Shown: positions 30,152-38,790 of the stretch, in pieces | Position numbering within the stretch: position 1 is the stretch's first letter | How the letters are laid out: the number at the start of each line of letters is the position of its first letter | Assembly: GCF_012863495.1 (NCBI RefSeq) | Contig: NZ_JAAVJL010000001.1 | Location: 3,095,501 to 3,159,500, forward strand | DNA length: 64,000 bases | DNA from: Pseudanabaena yagii GIHE-NHR1 | Lineage (GTDB): Bacteria; Cyanobacteriota; Cyanobacteriia; Pseudanabaenales; Pseudanabaenaceae | Direction of reading: 5' to 3' | Translations under genes and position numbers: made by a program | The notes under the pieces: model-generated | What the model saw: only the letters and a program-made list of their open reading frames with translations | What the model was told of the DNA's origin: nothing | Databases searched by the model: none

Positions 30152-30817
30152 ATGACTATAGATTTGCAACTATATCAAGCGAGGCTTGATATCTCTGAAA
30201 TTGAGTGCGATCGCCTCTGGAAACTTTTATCTGAGGATGAGCGATCGCGAGCGGATCGGTTTAAGCGAGAAAATCTGAGACGCAATTTTGTAGCCGCAAG
30301 GGGAAATTTAAGGATCATCTTGGCGCAATGGCTAGGTTGTAAACCCAAAGCAATTCATTTCAGCTATAGCGATCGCGGTAAACCCTATCTTCAAAATCCT
30401 AAGGGCATTTATTTTAATCTTGCCCATTCTCAAGATTTCGCAATTTATGGTGTCAGTAGCGATCGCGAGGTAGGCATCGATTTGGAATATATCAATCCTC
30501 AATGTGACATTGAGGGAATTGCCCAGAGATATTTCTCACCGTCAGAGTATGAGGTAATTAAAGGACTTGGCGATCGCGATCCATCTTTGGCAATTCAGGC
30601 TTTTTATCAAGCATGGACGCTTAAGGAAGCCTATGGAAAGGCGACTGGACAGGGAATTGCCAATATTCTTGAAGGTTTAGATGTTTCGCCATTACTAGAA
30701 ATAGCGATCGGTGCAACTTTGCAGATTGGAGATTGGAACTTAAAACTCCTAAGTACAGAATTAGAATTAGGCACAAGTTATGCTGCCGCTTTGTGCATTA
30801 ATCAACACTCTTCCTAG
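30152..30817 (+). CDS. Sfp-type 4'-phosphopantetheinyl transferase
   Basis: The enzyme moves phosphopantetheine from CoA to carrier proteins of fatty-acid, polyketide or peptide synthases. The ATG at 30152 gives 221 residues; an upstream in-frame start at 30098 falls inside a palindrome and is rejected. Family motifs are FNLAHS (88-93), GIDLEYI with Mg-binding Asp110 and Glu112, and WTLKEAYGKATG (155-166). The length fits the Sfp/HetI group. No carrier-protein gene lies nearby, so it probably serves the whole genome. Confidence 0.92.
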   Translation: MTIDLQLYQARLDISEIECDRLWKLLSEDERSRADRFKRENLRRNFVAARGNLRIILAQWLGCKPKAIHFSYSDRGKPYLQNPKGIYFNLAHSQDFAIYGVSSDREVGIDLEYINPQCDIEGIAQRYFSPSEYEVIKGLGDRDPSLAIQAFYQAWTLKEAYGKATGQGIANILEGLDVSPLLEIAIGATLQIGDWNLKLLSTELELGTSYAAALCINQHSS

Positions 30818-30818
30818 T

Positions 30819-30944
30819 CAAGAATCAGTGGTAAGTAGCTAGACATAAGTAAAACCCAAACCAGAGTTTTGTTCCGCCCGCTACGCGGGCGGAACAAAAC
30901 TCTCGGTTTTTAGTTTACTTCTAGCTACTTACCACTGATTCTTG
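30819..30944. repeat. 126-bp nested palindromic element
   Basis: The outer arms CAAGAATCAGTGGTAAGTAGCT and their complement enclose an inner perfect hairpin (about 30864-30903, arms AGTTTTGTTCCGCCCGC-like with complement). The inside of the left outer arm reads AAGTAGCTAGACATAAGTAA. Related arms occur at 44379 and 62066, so this belongs to a dispersed family. It lies between the convergent transferase and larB genes. Confidence 0.8.
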
Positions 30945-30955
30945 CCGTTCTTATT

Positions 30956-31705
30956 CTATTGATGTCGATGTAAAATCTTTCCTGCTAGCATGGCGGCTCC
31001 AAAACCATTGTCGATATTCACTACACCTACACCTGTAGCACAGGAATTGAGCATGGTGAGTAATGGAGCTAATCCGTTAAAACTTGCGCCATAACCGATG
31101 CTGGTAGGAACTGCCACTATCGGACAATCTGCCAGACCTGCGACAACACTTGCTAATGCTCCTTCCATTCCTGCGACGACAATAATCACATCAGCATTAG
31201 CGATCGCATCCCGATGACTGAGTAAGCGATGAATTCCTGCGACACCCACATCCCAAAGTCTCTTAACTGTAAAGCCACAGAGTTCTGATGTAATCGCAGC
31301 TTCTTCGGCGATCGGAAGATCGGCAGTACCTGCGGTGAGAATTGTAATTGTCCCTTCTTTTTTCATCGTTGATTCGCCGAGGCAGCAAATTTGGGCGAGG
31401 GGGAAATATCGCAAACCGCGCAAAGATGGCTGAATTTGAGCATAAACTGCTGCCGAAATTTTAGTTGCCATGACAAGAGGATTTTTGGATTCCATTACAC
31501 GCATGATTTGCACAATCTGTTCAGGGGTTTTGCCCAATCCAAAAATTACTTCAGGAAAGCCTGTCCGTAAATTGCGATGATGATCAATTTTGGCAAAGTC
31601 TCCCACTGATTCATAGTGGAGATATTTCAACTTTTCTAAAGCTTTCTCTGGGCTTAGTTCCCCCGTTGCAACTGTTTCTAATAGTTGCCTTAAGTTGTCA
31701 TGCAT
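30956..31705 (-). CDS. larB: nickel pincer cofactor biosynthesis protein LarB
   Basis: LarB carboxylates and hydrolyses nicotinic acid adenine dinucleotide in the route to the nickel-pincer nucleotide cofactor. The 249-residue protein has the family N-terminal helix (LSPEKALEKLKYL), DHHRNLRTGFPEVIFGLGKT, and the AIR-carboxylase-like region with ILTAGTADLPIAEEA, VVAGMEGALASVVAGL and VPTSIGYGASFNGLAPLL. larC and larE are not in the window. Confidence 0.92.
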   Translation of the reverse strand: MHDNLRQLLETVATGELSPEKALEKLKYLHYESVGDFAKIDHHRNLRTGFPEVIFGLGKTPEQIVQIMRVMESKNPLVMATKISAAVYAQIQPSLRGLRYFPLAQICCLGESTMKKEGTITILTAGTADLPIAEEAAITSELCGFTVKRLWDVGVAGIHRLLSHRDAIANADVIIVVAGMEGALASVVAGLADCPIVAVPTSIGYGASFNGLAPLLTMLNSCATGVGVVNIDNGFGAAMLAGKILHRHQ

Positions 31706-31822
31706 AGAAATTAAGAAATAGTGGGTTTACCTTTTAATCTAGCTTGTTACCGATGCTACTTTTCCGAAAACCTAGAAGCGGCTTAATGATGGGAGACTTA
31801 ACTAGAATAGCGTTAATCTCTC

Positions 31823-32752
31823 ATGCGTTTGGAACAGTTACAGGCTTTTTTGGCAGTGGCAGAAACGGGAAACTTTCAACAGGCAGCCCAGAAGTGCGGC
31901 GTTAGTCAATCAACGATCAGCCGACAGGTGCAGTCTCTTGAGGCAACTGTGGGCTTATCGTTGTTTCATCGTCAGGGCAATGCCAAGCTTACTTTGGGGG
32001 GCGATCGTCTATTACCTCATGCCAAGAAAATTTGTCAGATCTGGGCAACTGCCGAGCAGGAGCTAACTGATTTGCAAGCGGGTAAGCAAACAGAACTCTG
32101 TGTAGCAGGAATTCCTTCTGCCTGTGCCTATCAATTACCGCCGATATTACAAAAATTTTCTCGGACTTATCCAAACGTACAATTGCGGGTAACGACATTA
32201 GGAAGCGATCGCGCTCTTAAGGTTCTCAAAGACGGTTTGATTGATATTGCGATCGTGATGAATAATCCATTTTTGACCGCAAGTTCGGAAATGGTAATCA
32301 CAAGATTATATGAAGAAAAGATTCAATTATTGCTACCTGCTCAGCATCCACTCAGCAAAAAAGAGGTTATAACTTGGAGAGATCTCGATAACTTTCCGCA
32401 GGCAGTATTTAAGGATGGCTATGGGTTACAGCGCCTAGTACAAGATCAGTTCAATCGTCAGGGAATTCGCTTGAATGCTGCTTTGGAACTAAATGCTCTT
32501 GAAGCTTTTCGAGGAGTGGTGAAGCAAGGGAGTTTGATTGCGCTGTTGCCTGAAACTTTTTTAGTGGAGTTAAATTATGATTCTGACTTGGTGGTGCGAT
32601 CGCTCAGTGAACCCAACTTAACTCGCGAGATTGTGTTAGTGACGACCATCGATCGCATTCAAATTCCGCCGATTCAATATTTTTGTAAGCTCGCTGCCGA
32701 AATGGTGCAACAGGAAATTCCCGTCATCTTAAAAAGTGCTTTGAGTTCTTAA
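31823..32752 (+). CDS. LysR-family transcriptional regulator
   Basis: The 309-residue protein has an N-terminal winged helix (residues 1-60: FLAVAETGNFQQAAQKCGVSQ and TISRQVQSLEATVG) and a C-terminal effector domain (about 90-300). It is divergent from larB and 112 bp upstream of the TrpD2-like gene, in the same direction. Its ligand and targets are not predictable from sequence. Sequence similarity to cyanobacterial carbon-metabolism LysR proteins is only general. Confidence 0.9.
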   Translation: MRLEQLQAFLAVAETGNFQQAAQKCGVSQSTISRQVQSLEATVGLSLFHRQGNAKLTLGGDRLLPHAKKICQIWATAEQELTDLQAGKQTELCVAGIPSACAYQLPPILQKFSRTYPNVQLRVTTLGSDRALKVLKDGLIDIAIVMNNPFLTASSEMVITRLYEEKIQLLLPAQHPLSKKEVITWRDLDNFPQAVFKDGYGLQRLVQDQFNRQGIRLNAALELNALEAFRGVVKQGSLIALLPETFLVELNYDSDLVVRSLSEPNLTREIVLVTTIDRIQIPPIQYFCKLAAEMVQQEIPVILKSALSS

Positions 32753-32864
32753 AAAATGTTAATGGGTAAAGCTTTGCTCTACTTATTATCATTTTTTTAA
32801 ATGGCGAGCCTGTGAGATAATTCAACATCTAACCGACTTTTGCATTAAATTCACCCAAAGAGTA

Positions 32865-33893
32865 ATGAGTAAAGAATTTCGCGAATTTTTGCGTAAAGTT
32901 GGTAGCGGTACACATACCAGCAAAAGCTTAACGCGCCAAGAGGCAGAACGCGCCACAGTGATGATGTTGCAAGGAGAAGCAACTCCTGCACAGATCGGGG
33001 CATTTATGATCGCCCATCGGATTAAGCGTCCAACTAGTGATGAGTTGGCGGGAATGCTGGATGCCTATAAATTTTTGGGGGCTAAGGTCGCAGCGATCGC
33101 TACTGATAAAAGGGTATTAGTACTGGGATTGCCCTACGACGGGAGATCAAAGACTGCGCCTATTAATCCTGCAACTGCAATTGTGTTGGCAGCAGCAGGA
33201 ATTCCTGTGTTAATGCATGGGGGCGATCGGATGCCTACCAAGGAAGGGCTGCCATTGATTGAGATCTGGCATGAATTGGGACTGAATTGGCAAAGTTTAG
33301 AGCTTGCCCAAGTACAGCAAAATCTAGAACAGCATCATTTGGGATTTGTCTATTTGCCTAAACATTTTCCCCTTGCTCAAAGTATTGTTCCCTATCGCGA
33401 ACAAATTGGTAAACGTCCACCCTTCGCCACCATTGAGCTAATGTGGTCTCCCTACCAAGGGCAACAATTAATCGTGTCGGGATTTGTGCATCCACCCACT
33501 GAGACAAATATTCGAGAAGCCTTTGCAAAGCATGGCATTACTGAGTTTGCAACAGTAAAAGGTTGGGAAGGAAGCATCGATTTACCGCGATCGCGTACAG
33601 CAATTATCGGTATTAACCGAGGCGATCGCTTTGAACGTTTGACTTTATCGGCAAGAAATTACGGCTTTAGTTCAGAAGATCCTGCGATCGCAGATGCTTC
33701 TGAAATTGCTGCTAAAATCATCTCTGCCCTCAAAAATGAACCTTCCGAATATCTCAACTCAGTATTGTGGAACTGTGGCTTTTATCTCTGGCTCTATGGA
33801 CTGCATGGAGATATTACAGAGGAGATCGCCTATGCTCAAGAAATTATCAGCAGTGGCGCAGCATTGCAAAAATTAGAGGATTTACGAGGTTAA
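32865..33893 (+). CDS. TrpD2-like (YbiB-type) anthranilate phosphoribosyltransferase family protein
   Basis: The 342-residue protein belongs to the nucleoside/anthranilate phosphoribosyltransferase fold. It shows LTRQEAERATVMMLQGEATPAQIGAF-type N-terminal helices and LPYDGRSKTAPINPATAIVLAAAG. The PRPP-binding GTGGD motif of true TrpD is replaced (around GLPYDGR), so anthranilate activity is unlikely. YbiB-type relatives bind DNA or RNA, which is the best parallel. The LysR gene lies just upstream. Confidence 0.85.
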   Translation: MSKEFREFLRKVGSGTHTSKSLTRQEAERATVMMLQGEATPAQIGAFMIAHRIKRPTSDELAGMLDAYKFLGAKVAAIATDKRVLVLGLPYDGRSKTAPINPATAIVLAAAGIPVLMHGGDRMPTKEGLPLIEIWHELGLNWQSLELAQVQQNLEQHHLGFVYLPKHFPLAQSIVPYREQIGKRPPFATIELMWSPYQGQQLIVSGFVHPPTETNIREAFAKHGITEFATVKGWEGSIDLPRSRTAIIGINRGDRFERLTLSARNYGFSSEDPAIADASEIAAKIISALKNEPSEYLNSVLWNCGFYLWLYGLHGDITEEIAYAQEIISSGAALQKLEDLRG

Positions 33894-33974
33894 GTTCCTT
33901 TCTTGAAAAGATTAAGAACCATAGATTAGCGATTACTATATTTAGACGATTCTTTATAGTAGATTCAATTAAAA

Positions 33975-34037
33975 CCTAGAGGATTTTAATTCGTAGATAG
34001 CATAAATCAAAAATTAAAAGATTTTCTATCCTCTAGG
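33975..34037. repeat. spaced inverted repeat downstream of the TrpD2-like gene
   Basis: Arms CCTAGAGGAT and ATCCTCTAGG are separated by about 43 A+T-rich bases. It could be a weak terminator. No gene is seen in the surrounding 33894-34138. Confidence 0.45.
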
Positions 34038-34138
34038 AGTTATTTGAAATTGCTATATTACTTTCCATCTTTTTGATTTACTTGGGGGAAGATTCTCGCT
34101 TGCACGAGTATCGCACACTTTAACTTACCAGAGCTTTT

Positions 34139-34465
34139 TTATGACAACGCATCCCGTAACATCGCTAATTTTTCGGGCAAAATGCGATAGTAAATCCAAG
34201 TTCCCCGACGCTCTTTGGTGAGTAATCCAGATTCATATAAAACCTTAAGATGGTGGCTTACCGTTGGCTGAGCTAGACCCAAAGTTTCCACTAATTCACA
34301 GGCACATACTTCCTGACTCGGTTGAGCAGCAATTAAGCTCAAGATTTGTAAACGTGCAGGTTCCCCCAATACTCGAAATATAGCCGCTAAATAGTTGGCA
34401 TCGTCAGAGGTGAGGCGACCTTCTAGTAAGGGAGGACAACAGGTAATCGATTGATTTGGCTTCAT
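34139..34465 (-). CDS. arsR: ArsR-family arsenite-responsive repressor
   Basis: ArsR represses arsenic resistance genes and releases DNA on binding As(III). The ATG at 34465 gives 108 residues; an in-frame TTG farther out at 34501 is unlikely. The winged helix includes FRVLGEPARLQILSL and LGLAQPTVSHHLKVLYESGL. The EVCACELV segment has cysteines 54 and 56, in the position of the classical ELCVCDL thiol site, and Cys9-Cys10 near the N-terminus may add a ligand. It is divergent from acr3, with an operator-like dyad in between. Confidence 0.92.
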   Translation of the reverse strand: MKPNQSITCCPPLLEGRLTSDDANYLAAIFRVLGEPARLQILSLIAAQPSQEVCACELVETLGLAQPTVSHHLKVLYESGLLTKERRGTWIYYRILPEKLAMLRDALS

Positions 34466-34510
34466 AAACTTATAGTGCCATGAATTAATGCGAGGTGACA
34501 AAATATCGAT

Positions 34511-34538
34511 TATTATAAATATTGATATTAATCAATAT
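34511..34538. promoter_or_regulatory. putative ArsR operator, arsR-acr3 side
   Basis: A 28-bp A+T-rich sequence contains the perfect dyad ATATTGAT-N4-ATCAATAT and lies between the divergent arsR and acr3 starts. The same 28 bp, with only two differences, occurs before the GAPDH gene at 40382-40409. Position and repetition make it a strong candidate ArsR site. Confidence 0.75.
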
Positions 34539-34552
34539 CAGGTAAATCAATC

Positions 34553-35617
34553 ATGGCACATATACAGCCGATTAAAAAACTCTCTATACTCGATCGCTTT
34601 TTGACTGTCTGGATTTTTCTGGCGATGGCGATCGGTGTGACCATCGGCGCACTTTTTCCTGCGGTTGATCGCGTGATCAATCAGTTTCAAGTTGGCACTA
34701 CGAATATTGCGATCGCGATCGGCTTAATTTTGATGATGTATCCACCCTTCGCCAAGGTACGTTACGAAAAATTAGGCGATGTCTTCCGCAATGGCAAAAT
34801 CTTAGCGCTAGCTCTATTTCAGAGTTGGATCGTTGCACCGAGTTTCATGTTTCTCTTGGCGATCGTCTTTTTTCGAGACTCACCCGAATATATGGTGGGC
34901 TTGATGTTGATTGGGATTGCGCCCTGTATTGCGATGGTAGTGGTATGGAGCGATCTCGCTAAGGGGAATTCCGAATATACGGCAGGGTTAGTTGCCTTTA
35001 ATAGCATCTTCCAAGTCATGTTCTATAGTTTTTATGCTTGGATTTTTATTACGGTATTACCGCCGCTATTTGGTTTAAGAAGCACTGTAGTCAACGTGAG
35101 CATCATCGAGATTGGACAGACTGTTTCGATCTATCTCGGTATTCCCTTTATCGCAGGATTTTTGACACGCTTTTTCCTAAGCAAAGCTAAGGGGAGAACT
35201 TGGTATCAGAACATATTCATTCCCAAAATCAGCCCGATCACTCTCATTTCACTGCTGTTTACGATTGTGGTGATGTTCAGTCTTAAGGGTAACTTGATGT
35301 TAAAAATCCCTTTAGATGTCTTCAGAATTTCGATTCCATTATTGATTTATTTCGTTGTGATGTTTGTAATCAGCTTTTATTTTGCTTGGCTCATCAAGGC
35401 GGATTACGACAAAGCGGCAAGTGTTGCTTTTACAGCAGCAAGTAACAATTTTGAACTAGCGATCGCTGTTGCCGTCGGGGTATTTGGCATTAATTCGGGA
35501 GCAGCTTTTGTAGCGGTTGTTGGTCCCTTAATCGAAGTTCCCGTTTTAATTAGTCTTGTCAATCTATCTTTTTGGTTTAAACGAAATTTCTTTGATAGTG
35601 CAGATCGAACTAAGTAA
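34553..35617 (+). CDS. acr3: arsenite efflux transporter Acr3
   Basis: Acr3 exports arsenite across the plasma membrane. The 354-residue protein has about ten membrane segments and the family's essential cysteine, Cys125, in [21 protein letters not shown]. The second key region [14 protein letters not shown] in the penultimate helix is also present. It is divergent from arsR. The stretch immediately after it is a broken toxin gene on the opposite strand, where the accessory island begins. Confidence 0.95.
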   Translation: MAHIQPIKKLSILDRFLTVWIFLAMAIGVTIGALFPAVDRVINQFQVGTTNIAIAIGLILMMYPPFAKVRYEKLGDVFRNGKILALALFQSWIVAPSFMFLLAIVFFRDSPEYMVGLMLIGIAPCIAMVVVWSDLAKGNSEYTAGLVAFNSIFQVMFYSFYAWIFITVLPPLFGLRSTVVNVSIIEIGQTVSIYLGIPFIAGFLTRFFLSKAKGRTWYQNIFIPKISPITLISLLFTIVVMFSLKGNLMLKIPLDVFRISIPLLIYFVVMFVISFYFAWLIKADYDKAASVAFTAASNNFELAIAVAVGVFGINSGAAFVAVVGPLIEVPVLISLVNLSFWFKRNFFDSADRTK

Positions 35618-35731
35618 ATTGATGCGATCGCCTCTAATCCCACCCAGTTGTTGGTTACGCAATAGCTCTCGTCCGCGCTGACGAAGTAATTCAGCAATTA
35701 GGATATTTGTGTCAATAATCAATATCATCAT
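35572..35731 (-). pseudogene. VapC-like PIN toxin remnant
   Basis: From an ATG overlapping the antitoxin stop (ATGATG at 35731), about 30 codons read as a PIN N-terminus: MMILIIDTNILIAELLRQRG, then RELL. The similarity then ends, and a stop follows near 35572, inside acr3 on the other strand. A full PIN domain needs about 130 residues, so the toxin is a fragment, cut off at the edge of the arsenic locus. Confidence 0.65.
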
Positions 35732-35982
35732 GATTCTTGATTGACAAATGCTTCTACTAATTCATCTTCGGTCATGCCAGTTTCTAATAGAATTTTCTCA
35801 ACTGAGCGATCGAGAGAGTCTATGGCGTTGGTATCAACATTATTTCGGTTAACTCTTTGGGCTTCAGCAATTTCTTGACCTAGTAATTTCCATAGTTTGA
35901 TTTTATGTTCAATATTTAGGGTGGTGACGGCTTCGGCTAGTAGATCAAAGTGGATGTTAATTTGGGCGGTGGCAGTTGTCAT
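35728..35982 (-). CDS. antitoxin-like protein, partner of the broken PIN toxin
   Basis: The 84-residue protein (ALxxLNIEHKIKLWKLLGQEI, then acidic TGMTEDELVEAFVNQ) has the size and helical, acidic C-terminus of cyanobacterial VapB-like antitoxins. Its stop codon overlaps the PIN remnant's start, the usual TA arrangement. With the toxin destroyed it is an orphan antitoxin. Confidence 0.6.
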   Translation of the reverse strand: MTTATAQINIHFDLLAEAVTTLNIEHKIKLWKLLGQEIAEAQRVNRNNVDTNAIDSLDRSVEKILLETGMTEDELVEAFVNQES

Positions 35983-36088
35983 AATGTTTCTACTTGCATG
36001 GCAAGTTTTCCTTAGACCGATTGATGATGATTTTACTCGACATTTTGGGGTTTGAGTAGGATCTGGACAGCTAAATCATGACCAATCA

Positions 36089-36313
36089 TCAATTGATTGC
36101 TAGTTGCTGTAATCCTTGATAGGCAAAGATTTGTTCGTCTAATGTTTTTGCCTTAGCTAAAAAAGCGAGTCTTCCTCTAATCTGTTCTTCGTAGGTAATG
36201 ACGGTAACGGCAACTTCAGGATCTTCTATCTCTGCAAGTTTGGCTAAGATTCGCTTACCTTCTTGTCCGTTGCGCTGAATGAGGCTGAGATGATCGGTGT
36301 CAAAAATATACAT
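36089..36313 (-). pseudogene. truncated VapC-family PIN toxin
   Basis: The 74 residues start MYIFDTDHLSLIQRNG and continue through VTVITYEEQIRGRLAFL, the N-terminal half of a VapC PIN domain with Asp5 and the first Glu of the active site. Typical family members are about 130 residues. The C-terminal half with the remaining acidic residues is missing after LQQLAIN, so it is probably inactive. It follows the antitoxin gene by 6 bp. Confidence 0.7.
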
Positions 36314-36319
36314 GATGCT

Positions 36320-36532
36320 CTATTCAGCAGATTTGCGCCATTCTTGACCGAGGCGATTTGCTTCGTCAAAGGTGGGATCGTTTTCAAAGCTACCTGCGAC
36401 TTTTAACCACCAAGGTGTTTTTTTCTGAACAAATGCAGATAGCACTTGTCGCATTTGTGCGAGTTCTGTTTCTAATGCGGCTACTCTAGTTTCTAGATGT
36501 TGAGATTTGTCTTCAAGCTGTTGAGAGAGCAT
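36320..36532 (-). CDS. VapB-like antitoxin with coiled-coil start
   Basis: The 70-residue protein has an N-terminal heptad-like coiled coil (LEDKSQHLETRVAALETEL) and a C-terminal toxin-binding-like tail (FENDPTFDEANRLGQEWR) common in cyanobacterial antitoxins paired with PIN toxins. It lies directly upstream of the truncated toxin on the same strand. Confidence 0.65.
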   Translation of the reverse strand: MLSQQLEDKSQHLETRVAALETELAQMRQVLSAFVQKKTPWWLKVAGSFENDPTFDEANRLGQEWRKSAE

Positions 36533-36740
36533 AGAAGTTTTTGGTGAGCTAAGGTGATGCGGCTATTATAGCAAGATGGTTGCAAGTGTAAATTTACGCG
36601 ATCTCTAACCAATCTAACTACAAGTGAGATCATCTCAAACACACCAACAAGCGATCTCAAGTTTTCTAGTAAAGTCAAAAAGATGAATGGCAAGCAATCT
36701 CAATATTCACAAATTCCTGAATATGCTATCACTACTACGT

Positions 36741-36746
36741 TATAAT
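36741..36746 (+). promoter_or_regulatory. -10 box of the retron RNA (putative)
   Basis: TATAAT lies 5-7 bp before the first core base of the a1 repeat, so transcription would start at about 36752-36754, the expected 5' end of an msr-msd RNA. No clear -35 hexamer is visible. Confidence 0.5.
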
Positions 36747-36907
36747 TTTGAAAGCTAGGTATTCGTGCAAAATTGATTCCCGTTGTTGATCCTGCGACGG
36801 TAATGCATCAAGGGGTACGATATATACCTCGTTATAACACTGTTACGCAACCTTACGAACTGTTAGTAGTAAGTTAGAATCTGGTACGAGTACTTAGCTT
36901 TTAAAAT
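36745..36907 (+). ncRNA. retron msr-msd RNA (predicted)
   Basis: The core a1 segment 36751-36768 (AAAGCTAGGTATTCGTGC) pairs with a2 at 36884-36901 over all 18 positions, three as G-U. Six further pairs extend it outwards to 36745 and 36907. Inside, by eye, are a hairpin at 36773-36811 (inner stem CCGTTG/CGACGG, outer TTGAT/ATCAA), a hairpin at 36812-36830 (GGGGTA/TACCTC), and a stem at about 36848-36876 (AACCTTAC/GTAAGTT with one bulge). This matches the plan of a retron RNA in which msr hairpins precede the reverse-transcribed msd. The branching G cannot be fixed from sequence alone. The RT gene starts 14-20 bp downstream. Confidence 0.75.
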
Positions 36908-36921
36908 CGTGCTTAATTGGT

Positions 36922-38727
36922 ATGAATACGACCTTTTTAAATCTTTCAGAAGAAGAATTAAGAGAAGAATTTTGCAGGTTAAGAACTCGTGAAGATATAG
37001 CAAAATTATTTCAAATTAGTGATTATCAACTTCGTTATCATTTGTATGTTAATCCTTCCCAGAAAGCATATGTAATATTTGAAATCAAGAAAAAATCTGG
37101 AGGGATAAGATCTATCTCAGCACCTAAAACTGCTCTTAAAATTATTCAACATAAATCTAATCAACTATTTCAAAGTGTATATAAACCAAAACCTTCTACA
37201 CATGGGTTTACATCAAACAAAAGTATTGTTACCAATGCGAAACAACATCTTAGACAGCGATATGTCTTAAACCTCGATCTTAAAGATTTCTTTCCCTCCA
37301 TTAACTTTGGAAGAGTGAGAGGTCTACTCATGGCAAATCCATACAATTGTACTGAGGAAGTGGCAACAGTTTTTGCACAAATTTGTTGCCATAACCAACA
37401 GTTGCCTCAAGGCGCACCAAGCTCACCAACTATATCAAACATGATCTGTGCAAAGTTGGACACTCAACTACAAAGGTTAGCCAAGAAATATCAATGTATT
37501 TATTCTAGGTATGCTGACGATATTACTTTTTCTACCTCACGTTCAAGGTTTCCTTCTCATCTAGCTTGGTTTTCCAGAGATTCAGAAAAATTAAATATAG
37601 GTAGCGAACTAAAAGATATTATTGAAGGGAATGGATTTCAGATTAATGAATCAAAAGTTAGATTACAAAATAGATATAATCATCAAGAAGTTACTGGAAT
37701 TACTGTAAATGAAAAATTAAACATTAAACGTAAATATATTCGTCAGATTCGTGCTGTGCTTCATGCTTGGGAAAAATACGGTCTTGAGAATGCTGAAATG
37801 ATTTTTTGGCAAAAGTATGAAAAGCATCGACATACGGAATTTAATCCAGATTCTTTTAGGCAAGTTATCAGGGGTAGAATCGAGTATGTCGGTTCAGTAA
37901 GAGGAAAAGATGATCATCTTTATTTGAAGCTTTTGAGATGGTTAAGTAAACTTGCTCCAGATCTGGTAAATAAAACAAAGTTCGATATTGCAAATATAAA
38001 TGAATCATCTGAGGAGCAAAAGGATTTACCGCAAGTTATTATTTGGACGGAGGGAAAAACAGATATAAAACATCTTAGATCTGCACATAGGTGGTTACAG
38101 AATAATAAAACAACTAGATATAAAATTGAGATAAAGTTCAAAGATGATTTAGATGATCAGAAACAAGGTAGTCCTGAGTTACTAAAAATGTGTGAGCAGT
38201 TCTGTAAAGAAAAACGAAATAACCCCATAATTGCAATTTTTGATCGCGATGAACCTGACCTAATTAGAAAGGTTCATAATGAAACTACAGGCTTCAAATC
38301 TTGGAATAATGGAGTTTATTCATTTGCTATACCAATTCCTCAACATCGGAAAGATAATCATTCTATCTGTATTGAATTTTACTACAAAGATGAAGAAATC
38401 AAAAGACATGATAATGATGGTAGAAGGTTATTTCTAAGCAATGAGTTTAATCCCATTAGCGGTAGACATATTATTGATCGAGATTTGGTAACTCAAGAGA
38501 CTAAGAAAATCAAAAAGAATGAGATAAAAATAATCGATAGTAATGTGTTTGACTCTAATGATACAAATGTAGCATTATCGAAAGATAATTTCGCGAATTA
38601 TATATTGCAAGAGTCGGCTAATTTTAACGACTTTGATTTCAATCCATTTTTAGAAATTTTTGAGGTTATAAATAGAATTTCTAAACATCATGAAGAGAAT
38701 ATCAAATCTGAACATATAACTCATTAG
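36922..38727 (+). CDS. retron reverse transcriptase fused to TOPRIM-like domain
   Basis: The 601-residue protein makes multicopy single-stranded DNA from the adjacent RNA and probably acts in phage defence. RT motifs run in order: KKSGGIRSISAPK (about 57-69), the retron-specific NAxxH (105-109), LNLDLKDFFPSINF (116-129), LPQGAPSSPTISNM (161-174), catalytic YADD (197-200), GFQINESKVR (238-247) and the retron VTG (258-260). From about 368 a TOPRIM-like domain follows: TEGKTD with Glu377 and IAIFDRDEPD with Asp441 and Asp443. The remaining 150 residues are unassigned. RT-TOPRIM is the architecture of retron Ec67/Eco2. The gene is A+T-rich with HIP1 sites nearly absent, so probably acquired. Confidence 0.9.
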   Translation: MNTTFLNLSEEELREEFCRLRTREDIAKLFQISDYQLRYHLYVNPSQKAYVIFEIKKKSGGIRSISAPKTALKIIQHKSNQLFQSVYKPKPSTHGFTSNKSIVTNAKQHLRQRYVLNLDLKDFFPSINFGRVRGLLMANPYNCTEEVATVFAQICCHNQQLPQGAPSSPTISNMICAKLDTQLQRLAKKYQCIYSRYADDITFSTSRSRFPSHLAWFSRDSEKLNIGSELKDIIEGNGFQINESKVRLQNRYNHQEVTGITVNEKLNIKRKYIRQIRAVLHAWEKYGLENAEMIFWQKYEKHRHTEFNPDSFRQVIRGRIEYVGSVRGKDDHLYLKLLRWLSKLAPDLVNKTKFDIANINESSEEQKDLPQVIIWTEGKTDIKHLRSAHRWLQNNKTTRYKIEIKFKDDLDDQKQGSPELLKMCEQFCKEKRNNPIIAIFDRDEPDLIRKVHNETTGFKSWNNGVYSFAIPIPQHRKDNHSICIEFYYKDEEIKRHDNDGRRLFLSNEFNPISGRHIIDRDLVTQETKKIKKNEIKIIDSNVFDSNDTNVALSKDNFANYILQESANFNDFDFNPFLEIFEVINRISKHHEENIKSEHITH

Positions 38728-38790
38728 TAATTAAGTACTCCTCAAGTTATTTTCCGAGAACTTAATCACAACTTTGTGATTGACACAACT

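Noticed and set aside
32865-33893. Calling the gene trpD
   Set aside because: The GTGGD phosphoribosyl-pyrophosphate loop of true anthranilate phosphoribosyltransferase is not preserved; it fits the YbiB/TrpD2 side branch.
36601-36740. Possible accessory gene or second msr arm upstream of the retron
   Set aside because: No open frame and no complementarity to the a2 side is visible; the a1 arm at 36751 explains the structure.
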